64,000 nt of DNA from Marinomonas polaris DSM 16579 (lineage in GTDB: Bacteria; Pseudomonadota; Gammaproteobacteria; Pseudomonadales; Marinomonadaceae), in contig NZ_FQVF01000004.1 in NCBI RefSeq assembly GCF_900129155.1, positions 1-64,000 on the forward strand. Direction: 5' to 3'. Of this stretch, positions 1 through 8,627 are shown one piece after another (positions within the stretch are counted from its first letter, which is position 1; every line of letters begins with the position of its first letter). Both the position numbers and the translations under genes were made by a program. The notes below the pieces were generated by a model. It worked only from the letters and a program-made list of their open reading frames with translations, had not been told where the DNA came from and did not search any database.

Positions 1-216
1 TTCCAATCGTTTGTAATGCAACCAAAAACCATTATTAGACCATTGCAATATTTTAATCTTGTCACGTGCTCGCCCACAAAAGACAAAAATGTGCTCACTA
101 CAAGGTTCTTTTTCAAGATCGTAGGCGACAATATTGCAAAGCCCATCAATGGCCTTACGCATATCGGTTGGTCCACAAATGAGAGTAACGTTAAGCTGGG
201 AAGACGCGGTAAACAT
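1..216 (-). CDS. tnpB: IS66-family Orf2 (TnpB), C-terminus cut by window edge
   Basis: Reading the minus strand from an ATG at 216 gives 72 codons open to the window edge. The protein begins MFTASSQLNVTL, then has TDMRKAIDGL and, near the cut, a GRARDKIKILQW block followed by GFWLHYKRLE. This order is typical of the small IS66 accessory protein (Orf2/TnpB), which is usually about 110-120 residues. IS66 elements normally carry orf1 directly upstream of orf2, but here the upstream side (from 217) runs into a Rid-family gene with no orf1 and no visible terminal repeat. The element is therefore probably a broken remnant. Whether the transposase gene follows lies outside the window. Confidence 0.8.
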   Translation of the reverse strand, partial: MFTASSQLNVTLICGPTDMRKAIDGLCNIVAYDLEKEPCSEHIFVFCGRARDKIKILQWSNNGFWLHYKRLE

Positions 217-274
217 GAGTCTGTTGCTCTGATTTAAAAGACAACAGACTTTAAGGTGTTTGAAGATAATTAAA

Positions 275-607
275 ATGTGTGGTTTGCCGGACGCTTACTT
301 TATTTCAGGACAAGTTGATTGGGACACCGATTTTCAAACCAATAATCATGATATGAAAACGCAAACTGCCAATGCGGCAAAACACTTAATCACGGTTTTA
401 GAAGCAGCAAACTCTTCAGTCGAGAATATCTTGCAGTTACGTGTCTATGTTCGCGGTGAAGTTGCTGACCATATGGAAGACATCGTCCCTATTATCGCCA
501 GCACCTTAGGCACTTCACGCCCAGCACTAACGGGAATTGGGGTCGCCTCTTTAGCCTCTTCAGAAACGTTAATTGAAATTGAAGCGGTCGCTAAGGTGGC
601 AAAATAA
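275..607 (+). CDS. Rid (YjgF/YER057c/UK114) family protein, N-terminally short
   Basis: This is a small trimeric Rid-family protein, a family that includes enamine/imine deaminases. The core is recognisable: YFISGQVDWD near the start, LRVYVRGE in the middle, and SRPALTGIGV followed by LIEIEAVAKV at the end. The position of the catalytic arginine of classical RidA (the PAR motif) reads PAL here, so deaminase activity is doubtful. Only about 8-13 residues precede the FISGQ strand, where relatives have about 30, so the N-terminus looks lost next to the IS66 remnant. An in-frame TTG at 260 is an alternative start; a stop at 230-232 rules out a longer one. It may be a decayed gene. Confidence 0.7.
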   Translation: MCGLPDAYFISGQVDWDTDFQTNNHDMKTQTANAAKHLITVLEAANSSVENILQLRVYVRGEVADHMEDIVPIIASTLGTSRPALTGIGVASLASSETLIEIEAVAKVAK

Positions 608-653
608 ACCAATAAAAAGCGACTCATCGCAGTGATAAATAAACCGGAAAAAG

Positions 654-2075
654 CTAATAATAAGCAATAATATCTTCTGCCTTCATCGGTCGGCTATGAA
701 ACCAACCTTGATGAAGGCTGATGCCTAACTGGGTGATTTTTTGGCAATCTTTTTCTGTTTCAATACCTTCAGCGATACAGGCAATGCCAAGCTCATTGGT
801 TAGCGTGATTATGGATTTCAAAATGGCGATATTTTTATCTGTCTCGTTGATGAAAATCTTATCCGTTTTAACAATGTCAAAATCAAATTCAGATATGTAG
901 GACAAACTGGAATACTCAATTCCAAAGTCATCAATGGCAAAGCGATAACCTTTTTGTTTCAGCCTCTCCATATGCGTCTTAATGACTGTCTTTTGTATCA
1001 TCAAATTTTCATTTTCGGTGACTTCAAGTATTAAGCTAGAGCAAATATCATCGCCTAACGTAAGCATGTTTTTCACAAAAAACTCACTTTCTAAATGTAA
1101 ACATGAGATGTTCACTTGAAAGCTATTGTTCGAAATAAATTCTTTGCTGAAGCTCGACTTAATAAGTTTTACCTGAAATAAAGTGTACTCAATACACAAA
1201 TCTAGGCTTTTAATTTTATCAATACTGTCTTTGACATTCACACCATCATTACTTCTCAAAAACACTTCAATAGAGAATAGACTTTGATCATTAGTATCAA
1301 TAATGGGTTGGTATTCGTTGTAATAGACATGCCCTCTAATTTTCCACCGAAGAAAGCGTTTTTCAATTGCTCTTACTAAGGTTGGTGTCACAAGGAAAAA
1401 ACATACTAAAAATAACAACAATGTTGTGGGAATAAAATATAGGTTATAGCGTTTGGCGGAATTAGATAAAGGTACAACATAGGAGAGATTATCGACCACA
1501 TTAGAGTCACGATAGGTACTTCCTTGTTGTTTATTATTCAGTGACATGACAACGTCTAAACTATTATTTAAAAAATCATCTACGCTGCTTTTTTTAATAA
1601 GGATATTGTACTCAAAGCTCTCTATTGTTTTTTTAATAACAAAAATCGGCATTTCTAACGAATTGATCGTATGAGGCCCAGTCATTAAAAAACCATCATG
1701 TGGGGATGGCTTTCTTACTAAAACTCTTTCGTTTTCGCCCCAAGAATTACAGACAACAACACCATGATCATCCTCTTTCTGTATAACACCAAACTCAATT
1801 GCGCCTGGGATGTTGAAAAGTTCTTTACGCATCTGCAAAACAAAACTACGCGGACAATCATTCGTATAACCAACTGAAATAAAAGAAATAAAAGCCGTTA
1901 CTTCTTTAAGATAATTCTCCATTTTAGAAAAATACAACTGCTTGACTTCATCCTTTGCTTCTCGTTCTCGTTGATGCTGCCATTCGCCTTCGATGAAGTA
2001 TAGAGAACCAGCCAAAATCACGACCAAAGAGAAATTAATAAGAACTGTTAATAGCATCCTTGATTTTGCAGACAT
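654..2075 (-). CDS. CSS-motif sensor / EAL-domain cyclic-di-GMP phosphodiesterase
   Basis: This is a membrane-bound enzyme predicted to hydrolyse cyclic di-GMP. A transmembrane segment at about residues 9-28 is followed by a periplasmic CSS-motif domain with its two cysteines (in DCPRSFVLQMRK and VVCNSWG). Known members of this family are controlled by the redox state of these cysteines through Dsb proteins. A second transmembrane segment lies at about residues 215-235. The cytoplasmic EAL domain keeps VNIS, LEVTEN, DDFG, the lysine in VKTDK and AEGIETE. The signature itself is degenerate, reading E270-V-F instead of EAL; the metal-binding glutamate is retained, so activity is likely but not certain. 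It is a single gene facing the Rid gene. Confidence 0.88.
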   Translation of the reverse strand: MSAKSRMLLTVLINFSLVVILAGSLYFIEGEWQHQREREAKDEVKQLYFSKMENYLKEVTAFISFISVGYTNDCPRSFVLQMRKELFNIPGAIEFGVIQKEDDHGVVVCNSWGENERVLVRKPSPHDGFLMTGPHTINSLEMPIFVIKKTIESFEYNILIKKSSVDDFLNNSLDVVMSLNNKQQGSTYRDSNVVDNLSYVVPLSNSAKRYNLYFIPTTLLLFLVCFFLVTPTLVRAIEKRFLRWKIRGHVYYNEYQPIIDTNDQSLFSIEVFLRSNDGVNVKDSIDKIKSLDLCIEYTLFQVKLIKSSFSKEFISNNSFQVNISCLHLESEFFVKNMLTLGDDICSSLILEVTENENLMIQKTVIKTHMERLKQKGYRFAIDDFGIEYSSLSYISEFDFDIVKTDKIFINETDKNIAILKSIITLTNELGIACIAEGIETEKDCQKITQLGISLHQGWFHSRPMKAEDIIAYY

Positions 2076-2263
2076 GAAACTTCCAGTATCCCTTGTTTAT
2101 ATGCTTTCCGTTATAACAAGTTACTAGAAAAAAAACACATGAGATTTGTAATCTTTAGAAATGAGCTATATCTGGAAAAATAAATTTTAATTTAAAGCTC
2201 TGAAAAATAAGGCATTAAAAATATCTTAAAAAAAATAACCCTCGAAAAAATAATTACAGTTTG

Positions 2264-4282
2264 CTACATGGAATCATTTTCGTTTTTTAACTTTGCATAT
2301 TTATAAACCGTATTTCGGCTAACGCCAGCCGTTTTCGCAGTTTGCGATACATTGCCTTTGAACTCGTTTAATAATCGAGGAATCAGCTTTTCCAGTGGTT
2401 CATCTTGCTCGCCAGTTGAGCTTAGTTGCACGGAATCGTCCGTTGGCATCATCGCATCGAGATCATCAAAGAAATCATCAGGTAAATGCCATTCTTCCAA
2501 TACTTCTTCATCCGCCATGGCCATACCAACTTTAAGTACATGAACCAGTTGGCGCATATTTCCCGGCCAAGGATGAGTCACTAGTAAATCCAGCATAGGT
2601 TGCGACAAGGCAGGACCAGGCTCTTCTTTTCGTAAACGTTCATGGAGATATTTAATCAATTCCGCTTTGTCGGTTCGCTCTCGCAGAGCTGGCAATTCTA
2701 TGTTCAGACCAGAAATACGATAGTACAAATCTTGACGAAAACGCCCTTCTTTCACTTCCTCTTTTAAGATTCGATTGGTGGCAGAAATCAGTTTAATATC
2801 GACCGGAAAAGCTTCTGTTGAACCCAGAGGCGTAACGACCCTTTCCTGTAATACACGCAGCAAACGCGACTGAACTGCCATCGGCATTTCACCTATTTCA
2901 TCCAGAAACAAAGTGCCGTGATGAGCACGACGAATCAAGCCAATGGAGCCTCGATTTTGTGCGCCGGTAAATGCGCCTTTTTCATAACCAAAAAGTTCAG
3001 ACTCAACCAATTCAGCGGGAATAGCTGCGCAATTTACCGCGACTAGCATCTCTTTGGCGCGGGAACTGTGATAATGCAAACTGCGCACAAAGATCTCTTT
3101 ACCTGCGCCCGTTTCGCCATGAATCAAGATAGGAATGTCTTTTTCCATGATCTTATGAGCTTGGCGCACTAAACGCTCTACTCGGTCGTCGCCATGTTGC
3201 AATTCAGACATTGGAATGACGTTGTCTGGAATCGCTGTCGATAACGGTATTTCTTGCTTTTTCACCTTTCCAACTGGCGGATTTTTCTCATTCATAACAA
3301 TGGCTTCTGGCTGTGGAGGAGCAACGTAATCAGCACGCTGACGAAAGTCCGGTATGCGCATAATCTGCTGTACGGGAGGAATCACTTTGACATAAAACTG
3401 ATAACGTCCCATGGCGATCAATTTCATCGGCAAACTATAGGGATGATGTTTAATTTCACGCATTTCAATATCAAATATTTGGTTGATGTTGAGCAAGGCC
3501 AAGTCCTGCGCCAATACCACTTCCGCACGACGATTCGCCGACACAATTGTGCCGTTTTCATCTAGCACCAAGATACCTGACCAATGACTGTCTAAACTGA
3601 CCACGTTGGTATTAAAACTGAGAATGAAATGCTCTTGCTGAAAGGCGGCAAATATCAGGCGATTTTCCACACTCAAGGACATGAGTTTGACCATGCCAAA
3701 GGTATGATCCTGCGGAAGATACGCGTCTGAAGAAATGTCTAAGACACCAACCAAATCGTTTTTGGTGTTGTAGATAGGCGAAGCGGAACCCACCATGAAG
3801 CGATTGGCGCGTAAGAAATGCTCATCCCGCCCGACTTGAATGGCTTCACCAGTAATCAGCGCAGTACCAATGGCATTGGTGCCAACACCCATTTCTGTCC
3901 ATTGGTTCCCCCCCACCAAACCGTGCTGTGAAGCACTACCAAAACGCGGCTGTCCCCATGTATTTAGTACATGACCTTGTCGATCCGCCAGCACGATCAT
4001 ACATGCCGAATTGCTGAGGATGTTTTCGTAATAGGGCAACACTTCGTTTTCTGTAGTTTCCAGCAAGCTACGATGCTGATCTATCAAGTCACTCAAGGTG
4101 CCTTTTGGCAAGGTTGCAAAATCTGGTCGACTACTGTGATCCAAGCCAAATTGCTCGCAACGATACCAAGAAGCTTGAATTCGCTCTTTGTGAGTCTGTG
4201 CCTGATTCGCTTCCGAAGCTGGACCTATTTCTGCTGAGGTGCCAGCGGTGTTTTGTTGTTTTTGTTCTTCTTCGTCTTGCAT
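2264..4282 (-). CDS. Sigma-54-dependent transcriptional activator, AcoR-like
   Basis: This is a bacterial enhancer-binding protein. It has an N-terminal GAF-type sensor region (about residues 40-220, with the MGVGTNAIGTAL block typical of AcoR relatives), a central AAA+ domain and a C-terminal Fis-type helix-turn-helix (NVSQTAKTAGVSRNTVYKYA). The AAA+ domain has Walker A GETGAGKE near residue 391 and the GAFTGA loop that contacts sigma-54 near residue 436. I place the start at the ATG at 4282 because GGAG lies 6 bases upstream; a GTG at 4336 has no such site. It is divergent from the glycerol-type transporter operon, whose promoter looks sigma-54 dependent, so it very probably activates that operon. 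The ligand is unknown. Confidence 0.92.
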   Translation of the reverse strand: MQDEEEQKQQNTAGTSAEIGPASEANQAQTHKERIQASWYRCEQFGLDHSSRPDFATLPKGTLSDLIDQHRSLLETTENEVLPYYENILSNSACMIVLADRQGHVLNTWGQPRFGSASQHGLVGGNQWTEMGVGTNAIGTALITGEAIQVGRDEHFLRANRFMVGSASPIYNTKNDLVGVLDISSDAYLPQDHTFGMVKLMSLSVENRLIFAAFQQEHFILSFNTNVVSLDSHWSGILVLDENGTIVSANRRAEVVLAQDLALLNINQIFDIEMREIKHHPYSLPMKLIAMGRYQFYVKVIPPVQQIMRIPDFRQRADYVAPPQPEAIVMNEKNPPVGKVKKQEIPLSTAIPDNVIPMSELQHGDDRVERLVRQAHKIMEKDIPILIHGETGAGKEIFVRSLHYHSSRAKEMLVAVNCAAIPAELVESELFGYEKGAFTGAQNRGSIGLIRRAHHGTLFLDEIGEMPMAVQSRLLRVLQERVVTPLGSTEAFPVDIKLISATNRILKEEVKEGRFRQDLYYRISGLNIELPALRERTDKAELIKYLHERLRKEEPGPALSQPMLDLLVTHPWPGNMRQLVHVLKVGMAMADEEVLEEWHLPDDFFDDLDAMMPTDDSVQLSSTGEQDEPLEKLIPRLLNEFKGNVSQTAKTAGVSRNTVYKYAKLKNENDSM

Positions 4283-4329
4283 TTCCAACTCCAACACCTC
4301 AGGTGAAACACCCAAAAGTGTGCATGAAA

Positions 4330-4377
4330 TGTTCACTGTAATTAGAAGACTGTAAACACTTTGAACACTCGTGAACA
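4330..4377. promoter_or_regulatory. Candidate upstream activator sites (TGTTCA/TGAACA repeats)
   Basis: TGTTCA occurs at 4330-4335, and its complement TGAACA at 4362-4367 and again exactly 10 bases later at 4372-4377. A further TGTTCAC lies at 4527-4533. Spacing by one helical turn, about 110-150 bases upstream of the -24/-12 promoter, is what is expected of a binding region for the divergent sigma-54 activator. The assignment is inferred from position and repetition only. Confidence 0.4.
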
Positions 4378-4478
4378 GTCCTTTTTCGAAAGTGAAAATA
4401 GCCTAAGTCAACAATAAAACCCAATAAATTTTATATTTTTCATAAGCTTAAACATTATCAAAAGCATAAAAATATTTT

Positions 4479-4494
4479 TGGCACGGCTTTTGTA
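4479..4494 (+). promoter_or_regulatory. Sigma-54 (-24/-12) promoter of the glp transporter operon
   Basis: TGGCAC at 4479-4484 is followed after five bases by TTGTA, giving GG-N10-GT. The consensus is TGGCAC-N5-TTGC, so only the C of the -12 GC differs. Transcription should begin near 4505, about 100 bases before the first gene. The neighbouring divergent gene encodes a sigma-54 activator, which supports the call. Confidence 0.7.
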
Positions 4495-4602
4495 ATGTAT
4501 TTCAATATACAATCAATATCATCGTGTGTTCACTTTTGAGCCTTGCAGAAGACAACAAAGCGTTCACACAAGAAAATAATAACAACAAAAAAGGTACTTA
4601 CA

Positions 4603-5691
4603 ATGTCTCTGACGCTGCAGAATGTATCGCGCGTTGTTGAAGGTGAGATGTGGATCGACGATGTAAACTTGTCTCTCGAACCCGGCTCTTTCAACGTTTT
4701 ACTTGGACGCACGCTGTCTGGTAAAACCACGCTAATGCGCCTCATGGCCGGTCTTGATCGACCAACCAAAGGGAAAATCCTCATGAATGGGGTGGACGTA
4801 ACGGGTGTGCCCGTTCGCGAACGCAACATTTCCATGGTGTACCAACAGTTCATCAATTACCCCAACCTCACGGTTTACGAAAACATCGCATCGCCGCTTC
4901 GCTTAGCAAAGATGGATGAAAAAGAAGTCGACCGTCGTGTACGAGAAACCGCTGAAATGTTGCGTATCGATCCTTATCTTGATCGTCTTCCGCTACAACT
5001 TTCTGGTGGTCAGCAACAACGTACTGCGATGGCAAGAGCCTTGGTTAAAGATTCACAAATCATCCTGTTCGATGAACCATTGGTTAACCTAGATTACAAA
5101 TTACGTGAAGAACTCCGCCAAGAATTGCGTGCCTTGTTCAAAGCACGTAACTGCATCGCTATATACGCCACCACAGAACCCAACGAAGCCTTGGCTTTGG
5201 GCGGTAACACGGCGGTATTGAACGAAGGTCGTTTGCTGCAAATGGGACCAACCGCTGAGGTTTACCACCAGCCAAAAGACATTATTACCGCAGAGATGTT
5301 CTCAGAACCGCCAATCAACGTGGTTCCCGGTCGCGTCAGCGAAGAAGAAGTCACTTTTGATGACACCGTACATTTTCGTTTAAACAGCGATTTGCGTCGC
5401 CTTACTCCCGGTGAATATCAGTTCGGTGTGCGTGCCTCTCACATCGGCTTAGTGCCGCATTCTGACGATGATTTAGAACTGCCAGTAAGAGTGGATTTAG
5501 CGGAAATCAGCGGATCAGAAACCTTCTTGCATGTTCACAATCCGCATTTTGATTTGGTACTGCATTTATCTGGAGTTCATGCCTACCAAGTGGACCAAGA
5601 AATTAAGGTCTACTTCCCAACGCACAAACTTTACGCCTTTGACGCTCAAGGCAAAATGGTGCATTCCCCAGCACGAATGAGGGATCAATAA
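4603..5691 (+). CDS. glpS: Glycerol-type ABC transporter ATP-binding protein 1
   Basis: This is the first gene of a six-gene operon with the same order as the rhizobial glycerol importer glpSTPQUV. It encodes one of two ATPases that power the permease on the cytoplasmic face. Walker A (GRTLSGKTT), a canonical signature (LSGGQQQR) and Walker B (ILFDEP) are present, with a MalK-like C-terminal regulatory domain. The H-loop reads YATTEP, so Thr191 stands where the switch histidine (YVTHD) is expected. The start at ATG 4603 is preferred over an upstream in-frame ATG at 4543, which adds 20 basic residues before the conserved MSLTLQNVS start; AAGG lies just upstream. The next gene starts 2 bases after the stop. 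Confidence 0.88.
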   Translation: MSLTLQNVSRVVEGEMWIDDVNLSLEPGSFNVLLGRTLSGKTTLMRLMAGLDRPTKGKILMNGVDVTGVPVRERNISMVYQQFINYPNLTVYENIASPLRLAKMDEKEVDRRVRETAEMLRIDPYLDRLPLQLSGGQQQRTAMARALVKDSQIILFDEPLVNLDYKLREELRQELRALFKARNCIAIYATTEPNEALALGGNTAVLNEGRLLQMGPTAEVYHQPKDIITAEMFSEPPINVVPGRVSEEEVTFDDTVHFRLNSDLRRLTPGEYQFGVRASHIGLVPHSDDDLELPVRVDLAEISGSETFLHVHNPHFDLVLHLSGVHAYQVDQEIKVYFPTHKLYAFDAQGKMVHSPARMRDQ

Positions 5692-5693
5692 TC

Positions 5694-6851
5694 ATGGCTT
5701 CTATTACCTTAAATGCCTTAGCCCATACCTATACAGACAACCCAACCAAGCCAGAAGACTACGCTATTCGCGAGATGTCTCATGTTTGGGAACAAGGCGG
5801 CGCCTTTGCCCTGCTTGGTCCATCTGGCTGCGGTAAATCCACACTGCTTAATATTATTTCTGGTTTGCTGGAGCCTTCCCATGGGGAAGTCTTGTTCGAC
5901 GGCAAACGCGTGAACGAATTAAAGCCAGAAGAACGCAATATCGCTCAGGTTTTTCAGTTCCCTGTGGTGTACGACACTATGACGGTGTTTGATAACTTGG
6001 CCTTTCCGTTACGAAACATCGGCGTGCCTGAATACAAGGTGAAATCGAAAGTATACGAAGTCGCCGAGATTCTTGAACTGTCTGACCAGCTAAAACGCAA
6101 AGCCAAGGGTTTGTCGGCGGATCAAAAACAAAAAGTCTCCATGGGCCGCGGATTGGTTCGCGACGATGTGTCGGCAATTTTGTTTGATGAACCGCTCACT
6201 GTTATCGATCCTCAGTTGAAGTGGAAGCTGCGCCGTAAGCTCAAGCAAATCCATGAACAGTTCAATATCACCATGGTATATGTCACCCACGACCAATTAG
6301 AAGCGTCTACTTTCGCCGATAAAATCGCTGTGATGTACAACGGAAAAATCGTCCAGTTCGGTACACCTCGAGAATTATTCGAAAAACCAGCTCACACTTT
6401 TGTTGGCTACTTTATCGGTAGTCCGGGCATGAATTTCTTTGAAGCGGAACTGAAGGCCAAAGACGATCAAAAAGAAGCGCTGATGTTTGGTGAACATGAA
6501 ATCGCCACCAGCGATGCCATGTTAGCGCGCTTAAAAGCCATGGGAGCGAGCAAGGTTACTTTAGGCATTCGCCCAGAGTTTGTTCATGTTTGGGATGGCA
6601 AAAACAACGACGCTTTTTCTGTCGAAGTGGATTACGTAGAAGACCTTGGTACTTACAAGATTCTGTCTTTCTTATTCCATGGACAAATAATGAAAGCCCG
6701 TCTAAGTGAAGATCAAAAAGTCCCATCTGGGCAAATCTATGTGAGCTTTCCGGAACAATGGACCAAGGTCTATGTGGACGACTATCTCGTTGACGTAGAC
6801 GATCAAGCTAACACAGTGGATAAGAATAAGGAGACCGACCATGCAAACTAA
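5694..6851 (+). CDS. glpT: Glycerol-type ABC transporter ATP-binding protein 2
   Basis: This is the second ATPase subunit of the importer and not the glycerol-3-phosphate permease that bears the same name in enterics. Walker A is canonical (GPSGCGKST), as are Walker B (ILFDEP) and the H-loop (VTHDQ, His199). The signature is degenerate, LSADQ at 140-144 instead of LSGGQ. Together with GlpS this predicts one consensus ATP site and one degenerate site in the heterodimer. A C-terminal beta-rich domain follows as in MalK-type ATPases. The 3' end overlaps the next gene by 11 bases, so translation is coupled. Confidence 0.88.
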   Translation: MASITLNALAHTYTDNPTKPEDYAIREMSHVWEQGGAFALLGPSGCGKSTLLNIISGLLEPSHGEVLFDGKRVNELKPEERNIAQVFQFPVVYDTMTVFDNLAFPLRNIGVPEYKVKSKVYEVAEILELSDQLKRKAKGLSADQKQKVSMGRGLVRDDVSAILFDEPLTVIDPQLKWKLRRKLKQIHEQFNITMVYVTHDQLEASTFADKIAVMYNGKIVQFGTPRELFEKPAHTFVGYFIGSPGMNFFEAELKAKDDQKEALMFGEHEIATSDAMLARLKAMGASKVTLGIRPEFVHVWDGKNNDAFSVEVDYVEDLGTYKILSFLFHGQIMKARLSEDQKVPSGQIYVSFPEQWTKVYVDDYLVDVDDQANTVDKNKETDHAN

Positions 6852-7710
6852 AGTCGAAAACAACAAGGCATGGTTCCTTGTTATGCCTGTTTTCCTCATC
6901 GTTGCCTTCTCTGCCATCATTCCTTTGATGACGGTAGTGAACTATTCGGTACAGGATATTTTTGATCCTTATACTCGCTACTTTGTCGGTACAGAATGGT
7001 TCAAGCAAGTGATGCTAGACAGCCGCTTGCAAGAAGCCTTGCTGCGTCAGTTTATCTACTCTTTCACGATTATCATCATTGAAGTGCCACTGGGGATTTG
7101 TGTTGCCTTGATGATGCCGACTAAAGGCCGAGGCGCGTCTTTGGCCTTGATTCTGGTTGCTATTCCTTTGCTGATTCCATGGAACGTGGTGGGCACCATT
7201 TGGCAAATCTTTGGCCGCGCCGACATCGGTTTATTCGGTGCTTTTATGAGTAGTATCGGTGTTGATTATAACTATGCCTCTGATCCTACCGACGCTTGGT
7301 TAACGGTTGTCTTGATGGATGTTTGGCATTGGACTCCCTTGGTTGCCTTGTTGTGCTACTCCGGTCTACGGGCGATTCCTGAAGTCTATTATCAAGCAGC
7401 ACGTATCGACCAAGCGTCACGTTGGGCGGTATTCCGTTATATCCAGCTGCCTAAGCTCACTAACGTACTGATTATTGGTGTGTTATTGCGCTTTATGGAT
7501 TCTTTCATGATTTACACCGAACCTTTTGTACTCACCGGTGGCGGCCCAGGTAGTTCCACAACTTTCTTGAGCCAAGCCTTAGTACAGCAAGCCATCGGTC
7601 AGTTTGACCTTGGTCCTGCTGCGGCGTTCTCGCTGGTGTACTTCTTAATCATCTTGCTCGTGTGTTGGGTGTTCTACACCACCATCATGAACATGCAAAA
7701 AGACAAGTAG
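6841..7710 (+). CDS. glpP: Glycerol-type ABC transporter permease 1
   Basis: This is an inner-membrane permease of the sugar/polyol binding-protein-dependent family with about six membrane helices. The EAA-type loop that docks with the ATPases is seen as YYQAARIDQASRWAVFRYIQLP in the second half. A GGPGSSTTFL stretch typical of MalF-like subunits follows. Length (289 residues) is normal for the family. It is the third gene of the operon, starts inside the glpT 3' end, and is followed after 9 bases by the second permease. Confidence 0.9.
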   Translation: MQTKVENNKAWFLVMPVFLIVAFSAIIPLMTVVNYSVQDIFDPYTRYFVGTEWFKQVMLDSRLQEALLRQFIYSFTIIIIEVPLGICVALMMPTKGRGASLALILVAIPLLIPWNVVGTIWQIFGRADIGLFGAFMSSIGVDYNYASDPTDAWLTVVLMDVWHWTPLVALLCYSGLRAIPEVYYQAARIDQASRWAVFRYIQLPKLTNVLIIGVLLRFMDSFMIYTEPFVLTGGGPGSSTTFLSQALVQQAIGQFDLGPAAAFSLVYFLIILLVCWVFYTTIMNMQKDK

Positions 7711-7719
7711 GAGCGGATC

Positions 7720-8616
7720 ATGACGCAATCAAATACATCTATGACACGCACACGCAATACAGGTAAAAAAGAACAAGCCCCAGTTTACAGCAAAGCTGAG
7801 CGTAAGACGCGTAATGCCCACCTACGTGGACGCTTCGGTTTGGTGCTGTATCTGGTGCTGTTACTACTGCCAATCTATTGGCTAATCAACATGTCATTTA
7901 AAACCAATACCGAAATTCTGAGCGGATTGTCTTTCTTCCCTGAAGATTTCACTTTAGCAAACTACGCCAAGATATTTGGCGACCCAACGTGGTACATGGG
8001 TTACGTAAACTCGATATTTTACGTGTCCATGAACATGGTCATCAGCTTAGTGGTTGCTTTGCCTGCTGCTTATGCGTTTAGCCGCTATAAGTTCATTGGT
8101 GATAAGCACATGTTCTTCTGGTTGCTCTCTAACCGTATGGCGCCACCGGCCGTATTCTTACTGCCGTTCTTTCAGCTGTATTCTTCTGTTGGCTTGTTCG
8201 ACACCCATATTGCCGTAGCGCTAGCCCATTGTATTTTCACAGTGCCTTTAGCCGTGTGGATACTGGAAGGTTTTATGAGTGGTGTACCTCGTGAAATTGA
8301 CGAAACGGCTTATATAGATGGCTATTCGTTCCCGAAATTCTTCGTGCGTATCTTCATTCCCTTGATCCGCTCTGGTATCGGTGTGACAGCCTTCTTTTGC
8401 TTCATGTTCTCTTGGGTAGAGTTGCTATTAGCACGGACGTTAACGTCTGTTGATGCAAAACCTATCGCGGCCATTATGACTCGAACCGTCTCGGCGTCGG
8501 GGATGGACTGGGGACTACTCGCAGCCGCAGGAGTGCTCACTATCCTGCCGGGTATGTTGGTCATTTACTTCGTTCGTAACCATGTGGCGAAGGGCTTTGC
8601 CCTTGGTCGAGTGTAA
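7720..8616 (+). CDS. glpQ: Glycerol-type ABC transporter permease 2
   Basis: This is the second inner-membrane permease (MalG-like) and the partner of GlpP. The N-terminal 35 residues are charged and cytoplasmic, then come about six membrane segments. The EAA loop appears as EIDETAYIDGYSFPKFFVRI. The start at ATG 7720 is preceded by AGGAGCGGATC, a good ribosome site. This is the transporter component and unrelated to the glycerophosphodiesterase that shares the name GlpQ in enterics. Confidence 0.9.
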   Translation: MTQSNTSMTRTRNTGKKEQAPVYSKAERKTRNAHLRGRFGLVLYLVLLLLPIYWLINMSFKTNTEILSGLSFFPEDFTLANYAKIFGDPTWYMGYVNSIFYVSMNMVISLVVALPAAYAFSRYKFIGDKHMFFWLLSNRMAPPAVFLLPFFQLYSSVGLFDTHIAVALAHCIFTVPLAVWILEGFMSGVPREIDETAYIDGYSFPKFFVRIFIPLIRSGIGVTAFFCFMFSWVELLLARTLTSVDAKPIAAIMTRTVSASGMDWGLLAAAGVLTILPGMLVIYFVRNHVAKGFALGRV

Positions 8617-8627
8617 GGAGAATTATT

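Noticed and set aside
16..237. Plus-strand 73-codon ORF at the left edge
   Set aside because: It is the complement of a clear IS66 Orf2 reading frame.
3254..4341. Plus-strand ORFs opposite the sigma-54 activator
   Set aside because: They are antisense shadows with unlike-protein composition; the minus-strand gene has complete family motifs.
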